From: Rhyacichthys aspro
Taxonomy: Eukaryota; Chordata; Actinopteri; Gobiiformes; Rhyacichthyidae
NCBI GenBank assembly: GCA_036850595.1
Contig: CM072168.1
Span: 16,793,982-16,857,981 of the forward strand
Length of the DNA stretch: 64,000 bases
Reading direction: 5' to 3'
Shown here in pieces: positions 51,650 to 61,030 of the stretch. A program made the position numbers and the translations under genes. Position 1 is the first letter of the stretch; each line of letters opens with the position of its first letter. The notes beneath the pieces are model-generated. The model was given only the letters and a program-made list of their open reading frames with translations, searched no databases and had not been told where the DNA came from.

Positions 51650-51860
51650 GATTTAATAAGCTTGTAAAGCCAGGACTCAATTAGAACTACTCCAAAACTA
51701 GGACTATACCTGACTTCAACCAATATTATGTCATGAATAACTCATTATTAAGATTAAACACACATGAACCCAGGGCTGAAATCAGGACTAAAACAGCAAT
51801 GAACCCAAGACTAAACCTGGCTTTAGTCAGAACTGTTCGTATCTAGATCTAAACAGGCAC
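51650..51860. repeat. Sparse GACTAAACC-like units
   Basis: Loosely spaced copies such as GGACTAAAAC, AAGACTAAACC and GATCTAAAC resemble the denser array at 52.55 kb. Single units also occur near 51.23 and 51.27 kb. Confidence 0.4.
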
Positions 51861-52549
51861 TTTTTCTGAACCTAAGCAGGAAAAAATGAGGACAATTGTG
51901 GGACTTAAAACAGATCTTTAACAGATTTAATTTTTTTTCCTTGATAGCATTTGTATTGTATTCCTTGTACTGTTTATTTCAGTCTTTGACACCTATATCT
52001 ACGAAGTTAGCCTGGTGCCAAAGAATATCCTGCCGTAAATATGAGTCAACCTTGCTCAAACAAGCCCATCTGTTTTGGACGTCTGGGGTTGACTCATCGC
52101 CGAATCCTGGTGCAGAGTTATGCAACCTCACAGCCTCAGTGTCCTCCACAGAGCAGGGCTGTGAGCACATCTCGGTCTTCTCTTCGTTATTAAGATTCAG
52201 CCCAGGTCTCCTGCATATCAGTGTGCCAGCTTGTGCTTTCTGCATTCCCCACTGCTGCGTCTCTATAGTAACAGCTAGGTGAGTGAATGAGAGCTCGGAC
52301 AAAGTGAGCTGTGTGTGGGGTTTTAAAAGCGTGGGCTGAACCACTGCACGACTCACACACATACTCTTAGATGCACACACAAGCGTATTGCAGAGTGGGA
52401 TCGATGAAACACACTGTGTGTTGGGAGTACAGGCATGTCTGTCACTGCAGTGTGCTCGGGGATAAACATATCCGGTGGTTTTCGTTACAAACCAAGGTTA
52501 AGCAAAAAAAAGGTAGGACTCTACAGAACTGAATTGAGAGTAAACCAAA

Positions 52550-52930
52550 GCTAAATAAACTGAATGATGACTTAACTAGGTCTAAACGATGAAATAAACA
52601 ATTACTACTAAGTCTAAACCCTGAAGAAACTCAGATAGAGGCTAAAAGGCTCAAATCTGGACCAATCAAGGAGTAAACAAAAGATTAAACCCTAGACTTA
52701 ACCCAGACTGAACCAGAATTAAACCAAAGATTTATCGAGGACTAAACTAAGGCTAAACATCAGACTAAACCAGAGCTAAACCCAGGACTTTACCAGACCT
52801 ATATCAAAACTTACAGGACAAAAACCAAAATTATACTTGGACTAAATCTGAATCTCAAACAGGACAGTGCCAGACCTAAACTAAGACTTTACAAACCCAA
52901 AATTAAACAAGGAAAAAGCTAGGTCTAGTT
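52550..52930. repeat. Degenerate ~12-bp minisatellite (GACTAAACCAGG-like)
   Basis: Successive units such as GACTAAACTAAG, GCTAAACATCA, GACTAAACCAGA, GCTAAACCCAG and GACTTTACCAG follow one another at 11-12 bp. The array is heavily diverged and clearest between 52.68 and 52.80 kb. A stray unit with the same flavour, AGGTCTAAACCCAGG, appears near 59218 beside fev. Confidence 0.65.
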
Positions 52931-53757
52931 CGATGCCAGTCTTACACTTATATATAAATGATGAGTGATATATCAATATAGTTTTTGATGTTTTTTAATG
53001 CTTTTTTTTTTTTGTGTGAAATAAGTGCAAAAAAAACCCCAAGCAAAATAAATAAATAAATGTATTATCAATCATGTAGCAACAAGTTACTGTTAATTTT
53101 ACTCAAGAGATCAAGCTCTATACCAATCCCACCAGTACAGTAAGACAATAAAGCTGAAGAAGATATTGTGATGACATTTATAAACCATGATTGTAAGTCT
53201 ACGGTAAATATGATTTTCTTTAATTTAACTGAAAGCAACCCCAAATGGGACTATGCGGTAGAAAATAAAAAACTTAAAGCTACTTTGTTGGAAAATTGTG
53301 ACGTTACTGCACTTTGGCTTTGTTGGGCAGAATAGCTCAGTGTTATTTTAGAAGGACAGATGTTACATATATCTCAGAAGAAGACAGTATTTAACAGTCA
53401 TTTACTTCTGCACCAGTTCACCTCACTACAACAAACAATAGTAATCGCTCTTTATCCACTTCCAAGACACTGTGGTCCTGACACCTCTGAGATAATCACC
53501 GTGAAAGGAAGCTGAATACTGTGGAAAATACCCACAGGGAGCCAAACGAACTGACACGGCACCTTGTTTTTTTTATTCCCATTACGCAATACCATGAGCG
53601 CTCCCTAATGTCTGCTGTGTTAATCACTTCAGGTGTTTGTGTCACAAAGCACAGTGACACCTTGCCTTGAACTAGACTCAGTGGACTTGGGCATCAGAGC
53701 ATCAAGTCACCTCAGACTGCTGCCTGTCTATTGTTAGTCATCTCCAAAAGCACATCA

Positions 53758-53765
53758 TGACGTCA
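53758..53765. promoter_or_regulatory. Palindromic CRE
   Basis: TGACGTCA, the perfect CREB/ATF site. An 8-mer is expected roughly once in this length by chance, less with CpG depletion, so support is weak. Confidence 0.25.
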
Positions 53766-55540
53766 AATCAAGGAACACATAATAGCTGTCAGTATGCCTT
53801 CAGGACAAATGATTTATTTTGAAATGAACTACAGTTTATTTGCTGCTGGTTTCTCTCCGTGTCAGAGCCCAATGGAAAAAAAAGACAAAAGTGGACCGTG
53901 TACTAAGTGAACACTCGAGGGATTATGTCTATTTTGTTCTGGTCTTGCTATTACCACGCAGCTAATCCCTTTAACTAGATTATTGCAGAGTCAAGTTGCA
54001 GCGGCACAGTTGGGTTCCAGTTTAGCCGAGTGAGCTAAGGTCAAACATAGAAATAAAACACGGTCAAACACGATATTTTAAAGGTGCACTGTGTGCCTAG
54101 AATACTGTTGAATAAAGTGCAGCTCTCTGGTCAAAAGGATATTATTAATAGAGTATCAACACTGTCTCATAGTTTTGAACTCATCTTCTGACCTGTTTCC
54201 TCTGAGGTTATTCAGAGACAACAGTGTGTCCCTGCAGGGCCACTGTAGCTGCTCACAGGCTGAAGAAAGAAGAGTGTATGTAAGTGGAAATAGCAACTAC
54301 ATACCTCACTTTAAACTTATGTAACTCTAAATATGATATTATACCACAGATGTTGTACGCCTTATTTTATTCTGTTAACAATATCCGAGTTCCTTCATTC
54401 ATCACACCTACACAGTCTTCAGGGTTGTCTATTTCTTGAATCTCTGTGAATCATATACACCCACCAAATAAATCTGCATGATTATTCATCCATTTAGTTT
54501 TACGTAACTACCAAAATCCGTCCACACAGGATGCACCTTTATACAGGGCTTCCAATCTGAGGCTTTTATCCTAAATTAACATTTCAAACCAGCAGCGTGT
54601 GGTACATCTGAGAACAACTGCTATTTCATTCAAATTCACTTTTTGTGTTGCAGTTTGACTGGTTAATATGCCGCTGCCATCTCCATTGGGTCACATACAA
54701 GTTTCACATTCAAAACACTTGTCGCACATTGAGATAGATTTTCCAATATTTCTGATTTGGAAAGAGCAGGATGGACAATAACAGCAATGAACCACATGTG
54801 ACATGAAGCAGACTTGAAATGGATTTTTACCATAGATAGTGTAACTTTTGATTGACTAGTTTTGTCAGGTTTTTGTGGTCGCATTGTCCAGGTAGGTGTC
54901 TAGACATGTGGGTGTTTCTGACAAAAGACTTTGACATTTATTGAAAAACCCATTTTGGCTCCATTTTATCTCCCATTCACTGTTTTTTTTTTTTCCTAAC
55001 AAAAGCTCTCCTGACATTCCTCTCGTCGCCTTTATTAACAAGTCTATTTCCGAGTCATGTAGGTGTGTGCTGCTCTAATTTCGCTGAGAATTTGTTACCG
55101 TCTCACTAGCTGCCAGAAAATGACTCACACTTGCTGCAATGTTTTCTCCACCAAAAACCTGCCTCCAAAACAAGGTAATGTGCTGGAGGCGAGCTCTCTT
55201 ATGTCTTCTCACTTGTACAAAAACGTATATCAGGATCTCACTTCTTTTTATTTGGTTATTTCTGCCCTAAGTCTCAAACCATTTCGTCTTCTCCTCTTGT
55301 GCCTTAATCCCGCAGCTTGCAGGGAAAACACCCACCATCGTGTTATGCAAGAAGCAGAGGAGAGAGGATGAGCGCCGCTTATAGCTCTGCGACAATGGCG
55401 GCCGCAGATTAACAAGGAGCAGTTGGCCCAAGAGACAGGTGACGATGACAGTGTTGTGGAAATGATTCAGTCCCGAAGAGAGCTGGAGTTTCCACTGCGA
55501 GTCGAGGAAACACACCATCTGCAGGGGGTAAACAACACTT

Positions 55541-55573
55541 CACACACACACATACTGAGAGTGTGTGTGTGTG
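55541..55573. repeat. Mirror-placed (CA)6 and (TG)6 microsatellites
   Basis: (CA)6 at 55541-55552 and (TG)6 at 55562-55573 are separated by 9 bases and can pair as a 12-bp hairpin. Confidence 0.8.
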
Positions 55574-56760
55574 TGCTGTTGGAGTGGAAAGACTACACTG
55601 CAAAAACCTGTTTATAGAGAGTTCTACACTTAACTTTACCCTTCCTCTGCTGACCAACTAACTTTTCATAAATATCCCATAAATATTGTCTTTGTAAGGT
55701 AGATTTAATGTGTCCTCACAAGATGGAAGCATGCAACTCACAAAGAAGAATCTGTCAAACCAGGCAGACCTTTATAATAGGTTATTTTACATGTTTTGTG
55801 TCATTAAACCATCAAATTAATGTTTTTAGGCTCCATATTTTCAGATTAAAACATATTTACTGTTGCTTTCAATGTGACTTGCACTGGTCTTCTCCTTATC
55901 TTGTTCTTGGTACACAGTGGTCTCAGTAGTGGTCTCGACAACAACGATGCTGTAAATAATGCTTCTCCCTGTGATGTTATTAAGTTTTATTCCAGTTTTT
56001 TTAGATTTAAGTGTTAAATAAGACGTTGAATCATCGTCAGTGGGTGTTGTGGATCTACAAATGAGACGTTCCTTTGGTTGTGACTCTAAAGACCAAACTG
56101 AATTCATTGTGCACATTTTTAACAATAAAAGATACAATTTTTACAGCGGAAATAAAAGAAAAATACCTTCTGTTGCTCAAAAATGACAGTCATCTACATC
56201 ACGTTTATTAGAAAACAGCAGTATTTATGCGTTTGTTTTAACAGTGTAAGGCTCCTACAGCAGGAGCTAGTGCAGAGTTCAGTTGTCAATAGCGACCCCG
56301 GGTCTCTCTGCTTGATATGCACAACACACAGGCTCCTGTTGTGAATAAATGACTAGTGTTCCCACTCTGTTCTGCTCTGTTCCAATTTTGACAGGGCTCT
56401 GCTGTAATGATATTTGATTATCTAAGGCTATTACTTTTCATACCTCAGCCAGGTGAATCAGTCCTACAGTCTACCGTCTGTTCTTTTGCCAATTAATTTT
56501 GCAAAAAGGATGAGTAATATAAACTCCCAGCTGGGCTCATCTGCCCATTTACTCCGACTACACTGACCTTAACAAACTCCCAAAGCCCCATTATCAGCAC
56601 AGTGTCCCGTAATGCTCTGTTCAGACTTAAATCTGTGTTGACCTGCATTGTTGTGAGTTGGATGTGCTGCTGTTAATCTGTTATTACAGAGATGCCTCCG
56701 TGTTCCTCTCCGCTGGAACACCTGGTTATGTAAAGGCTGAGGTTGCGTAAGAAGAGTGGT

Positions 56761-56775
56761 GGCGCCCCCATGTGG
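56761..56775 (-). promoter_or_regulatory. CTCF-like motif
   Basis: The minus strand reads CCACATGGGGGCGCC, matching the CTCF core apart from two central bases. It faces the plus-strand motif at 44389. Confidence 0.35.
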
Positions 56776-56845
56776 CTCCTTAAGACTGTGCTGCCAGTTT
56801 TACCAGAAATACTCAGGCAATACTGTGGGACATTATTACAAAATA

Positions 56846-56920
56846 GGGATGCATATCACAAGGTCCATCATATCACAATATTATATTAATTCATGTGTCA
56901 ATATTTTCACCAAGTCCAAG
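56846..56920 (+). mobile_element. Possible hAT-type terminal fragment
   Basis: TAGGGATGCATATCACAAGG followed by ATCATATCACAATATT is reminiscent of TAGGGRTGCACGATA-type hAT ends. No partner end was found. Confidence 0.3.
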
Positions 56921-57370
56921 AAATCAATGTGAGACAGTGTGACTAATTTCCAATGCAGACAACAATAAATGTGATCTGTTTCATAGATGGATGGAGTTTA
57001 TTTTCTGGGGTATTAAGTCAAAAGAATACAATAATACAGTAATTATGTTGTTTAGAGAAGCAATTCTTGTTAGTCTTCCAAAAAAAAGTATTGTTATGAG
57101 GCAAACAGGACTTGCCTGAATAATGAGATGTGTTTTTTCATATTCCATCTTCACTTTGTTTTTATGTAATCAATCCAGTGGTAAGTAAACCACACTGTCC
57201 AAATAAAGACACGCAGGACAGAGAAACCTTCAGTAGTATTTTCATCTTTAATTCATTGGTGCTTCATAGATATACAGAATGCATTAAGTGAGTCTCTAAG
57301 TGTATTTACATTGAGTCTTTTTACACAAAACAACTGTCCTTCAGGCTTTTACATCAACCTTATTGCAACA

Positions 57371-58324
57371 TTTATTGATTTTAATAAAAAGAACAACATG
57401 GTCACGGGTTTGGAGGGACAAAGAAGTATAGTTCAAATCAGAGAGCATTAGTCAACAACCCTTCACTCCTGGACTACTCTCTGATGGCTTACAATGACGT
57501 GTGTTTGTGTGAAGAGTTGGCCTACATTTTAAAGATACAGGTTTTGATCATTGGGGTTAGGAGAATTATTCACCTTAATGGCATTCTACAAAGTAAACTA
57601 AAAAAAAGTTTAAAATTACATCAATGAGGGCGTAAAGCAGCAACAGATCAGTGATAATAGAACCACATTTAAAGACTTGCATGTTGTTTCTCCAGACAGA
57701 TCCCTTTAATCACGTTGTATTGTTTAAGGATGAAGTCACCTGCTTCCAGGCAATAGACGGATCCAGTGAGCAGCCATTTTTGTGGAGTGGAGCTATGAAA
57801 CAGAAAATGAAGGTGTCATTTTGATTCTCAACATGTAATAAAGTTGACTTCCTCTCCTTGCTCTCTAATTTCTAACAACTCTGCTGGTGACCATTTGTGT
57901 TGTTGTTTTCTGCGAGAAAAAGATGAAAAACCTCTCTTGGACTCTTGACTACTGCTACCAATGTACTCTGAGCATAAGGATGGTGCCACTAGATGGCGTC
58001 ATTGTTCTATAAATGAGTGGTGTGCGCTCAGTTTTGGATTGGCTAAATACATTTATTTGAAATAAATTAATGTGGAAAAAAAAACATTTGTTCATCTTAC
58101 AACTGGTGATAAATGAATAAATTAAGTCATAAATAAATAAAAATAATCAATATAGTTCCTCAGTATAAATAAATTTTCAGGGGATTTGAAGCGAGGAACG
58201 GCTCGAAGCGCTGTGCGTAAAGGCGACCAATCTATGTCTTTACAGAAAACGGTTTAATAAAAGCAATCACGTGTCATATCGATCTGATCAGCAGGTTTAG
58301 ATAAGTTCATTAGTGGTCATTTGG
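57371..58324 (-). other. fev: fev 3' untranslated region (possible extent)
   Basis: Downstream of the fev stop on the minus strand, AATAAA signals lie at 58052-58057 (about 270 nt after the stop) and at 57371-57376. Either could end the transcript. The sequence shows no other coding. Confidence 0.4.
57986..57998 (+). promoter_or_regulatory. CTCF-like motif
   Basis: CCACTAGATGGCG fits the CTCF core CCASYAGRKGGCR at all 13 positions. It lies about 330 bp beyond the fev stop codon, possibly inside the 3' UTR. Confidence 0.45.
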
Positions 58325-60544
58325 TCAGTTGTAGTGGGCGTTGATGTTGGCCAGGCCGTTGATGTTGTTGACGCAGCCGATGTGTGAAGGAGACACGGTG
58401 CTGAAGGGAGGCTGCAGGTTGTGGCTGTGGTACAGAGACGGGGAGCCGGTCCAGTAGGAGAAGCCGGACGGGCCCATGCCGCCCACGGGTGCCACTAGGT
58501 TGAGTTTGGAGATCCCGGAGAAGGGCAGCGGGGAGAAGTTGCCCTGGAACTTGTAGAGGGCCTGCTCGGTGCTGGACGGCTGGCAGACCTGCGCCAGGCC
58601 GTGGAAGTCAAACTTATAGGCGTAGCGCTTGCCGTGGACCTTGGTCATGATGTTCTTGTCGTAGTAGTAGCGTAAGGCGCGGCTAAGTTTGTCGTAGTTC
58701 ATGTTGGGTTTGCTCTTGCGCTCGCCCCAACGCCGCGCCACCTCGTCCGGGTCGATGAGCTTGAACTCGCCGTTAGTGCCCTCCCACGCGATGCACGACA
58801 TGTTGGCGCTGTCCGAGAGCAGCTCCAGCAGGAACTGCCACAGCTGGATCTGCCCGCTGCCTGGACCCGAGGAAACAGACCAACGTGAAGTAAAGGGTTT
58901 AGGCAAAGACAACAAATAACTAGAGTGTAAAGATTTCAATTATTTTATGACTTACTTTTACGTATTCAAGAAACTAATCCAAACATGACAATAATATAAT
59001 ACTTACATAATCATTCATATTTTTGCTAATATTTCAATTATAGATGTGACTCTATTTTTTATATTCATATAGAATTAAAGGCTGGTTATTTCTTATTTTT
59101 AAAACCCATTGAAGTAGATACTAAACAACTACAACTGATACATTAGAAAACAGAACTGGATCTGCTGTGGTCTCCATTGCATCAAGCTCTATGTTCATTT
59201 GTTTTGGACTAGAGCCAGGTCTAAACCCAGGTGTAGTATTTAAGACCAGTGTCATGTGATCCGTCTGGAGCCGTGTAGGAGCCTCAGTGTGTTTTGGTCG
59301 CTCTTGTTTTGGCCCTAGACTTTAATTTTATATTTTGTTTAGTTGCATTTTATTTGTAACATACTTGAAACAGATTTTACTCACATCAAAATAAAGTGCA
59401 TGTTGCATCTCTGGGAAATTTTGCATCTGCGGCAATAAAGCATCCATAGGACTTCCATTTTGCGCATCTACATTTCTAGTTTTTACACATCTAGGTTATT
59501 TTTAATTTCTTGAATTACCATTTATTATGTTATAATTAATGCTGCAGATTTTGGTTAGGCCTATTACCCAGAAATGCGTAAGAAAACACGATCACATATC
59601 GATTTAAAAAATAAATGTTGCGGAGTTTCCAGACTGTTTGCCTCTTACCTTTCTGCACTCCGGTGTTGATGGGAGCCCACGACGTGCCTTTGGTTTCCTT
59701 CAACAGGTTTTCAGTCGGATCTGGAATCAAAACACACGGAGAGTTATGTCCTGCCCACATCAATCCTCCTCTGAGTGAAACAGCCCCAGGACAGCCTCGT
59801 GTGACACACTCTTCTCCGCGCGTCACTGTGTTTATCTCGCGTTCATGGCATAGTTTTACAGTGGTATTTTACTTGCTTTTAATAGATCTGTGTTTGAAAA
59901 AAAACCAACATTATGCGATAAAATGCAATATATATCATATTAAAATTGAAGTGGCGAAGACGTCCTGCAGAGCGCGCGGAGTTAAGGCCAATAGGCAGTG
60001 TAAAAAACAAAAATAAAAAAGCAGAATTGAGGCTATTTGAAAATAAAATATGTTATAAAAACTATATTTTAAAACGGGATTTTTGAATTTTGTCCAATGT
60101 AATGTAAAGTTATATTGCGAGACATATTTAAATCCGCATTGTAAACTTCTCCAAAGTCAGATCTTCTCGAAATCTGTAAATTACAAAAAAGCTAAAATTC
60201 ATTAAATTAGGAAAATATTCAAATTTAAAATAGGTAATAGTGGTTCCTCGTGCGTCCCGGACCGCTGTGGGAGTGGTGCTTGGCGCGTGTCTGCTCCAAG
60301 CCGCGCTCAAAGGAGCTGCAGGAAACGCGTCCAGGAAAAAGGATTTCCGATTTCCGACAAAGGAGTCAGTCTGTGGACGCTGCGCTGCGGAACCAAGCCT
60401 TTGGCTCCCCCAAAAACCCACACACACTGCCCTCTACACCCACACCTAACCGACCACCCCAGGACCACCAGCAGCCCACCCATCCCTCCTCAGACCTGGG
60501 AGATACATGTTGAGCCCGAGCTGTCCTCCGCTGTCCTGCTTCAT
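58325..60544 (-). CDS. fev: FEV/Pet-1 ETS transcription factor (3 exons)
   Basis: Complement join of exons 60544-60496, 59720-59649 and 58860-58325, giving 657 bases and a 218-residue protein. Fev is the nuclear ETS factor that specifies serotonergic neurons. Exon 1 gives MKQDSGGQLGLNMYLP, equivalent to the human start MRQSG...INMYLP. Exon 2 gives DPTENLLKETKGTSW to VQK. Exon 3 starts with GSGQIQLWQFLLELL. The ETS domain spans about residues 45-127, with the recognition helix NYDKLSRALRYYY carrying the two DNA-contacting arginines, then VHGKRYAYKFDF. All junctions are GT-AG and phases agree (G|AT and G|GC). An in-frame TGA nine codons upstream supports the start. Introns are 775 and 788 bp with no other feature seen. 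The C-terminal region lacks the alanine runs of human FEV and ends in NAHYN. It is convergent with cdk5r2, as in human. Confidence 0.95.
59649..59720 (-). other. fev: fev coding exon 2
   Basis: This 72-base exon lies between acceptor TTGATTCCAG and donor AAAG|GTAAGAGG. It encodes the DPTENLLKETKGTSWAPINT segment before the ETS domain. Human FEV has DPVGDGLFKDGKNPSWGP at the same place. Confidence 0.9.
60496..60544 (-). other. fev: fev coding exon 1 (49 bases)
   Basis: ATG on the minus strand at 60544-60542; donor CCCAG|GTCTGAG. The encoded MKQDSGGQLGLNMYLP plus one base joins in phase with exon 2. NMYLPD is conserved in human FEV. It is too short to stand out as an open frame. Confidence 0.88.
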
Positions 60545-61030
60545 TGTGTTCGCGCGTTCGCCAAGGCTCGCCTTTCATTCGGCTGCTGCCTCCGCCAAAA
60601 GATTTTTATTAAACTTTATCTCATAACTGCGATCTGGAATAAACGCGACACATTGAAGTTTCCAGGCAACTGTCACTGGCCCCCATCTCTGAGACAATAT
60701 TCAGACAGCAATTTCCCCTGGTGCATTGCTTTAATTAAAAGAGCAATTTACCTCTGTCAGCGCGCCGCCTGCCCACAATAAAAAGAGGCCCCGAGAAATT
60801 GGGCCCTTATCAATCCGCCATCACGGTTTAATAAAGTTTCCTTCTGCGTTAAGATCTGAGTTTCTATGGTGAATTGAAGTGTTTGACATGGAAACCAGTT
60901 CAGATCCTGCTCACTTTTCCGCCTCTTTAGCTGTGGGCAAACAGCGCAGGCCTGGCTCGCGCTGTGAAAGGGGTATTTACCTGAAAGAATACGCGCTCCA
61001 CTGCGCACGGGAAAACAAGGAGAACATTAC
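60545..61030 (-). promoter_or_regulatory. fev: fev promoter/proximal regulatory region
   Basis: GC- and CpG-richer than the flanks. On the minus strand it carries two GATA sites, AGATAA (60621-60616) and TGATAAG (60812-60806), and a TATA-like TTTAATAAAAA about 60 bases before the ATG. GATA factors act directly on mammalian FEV/Pet-1, so these sites are plausible. The transcription start is not determinable from the sequence. Confidence 0.45.

Larger units (their letters stand above)
49661..57370. other. Intergenic region between cdk5r2 and fev
   Basis: No recognisable gene. It contains a degenerate tandem array of GACTAAACC-like units (51.2-52.95 kb), CA/TG mirror repeats at 55.5 kb, a perfect CRE at 53.76 kb, a CTCF-like motif and a possible hAT end at 56.8 kb. 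The two genes face each other, so this space holds both 3' ends. Confidence 0.6.
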
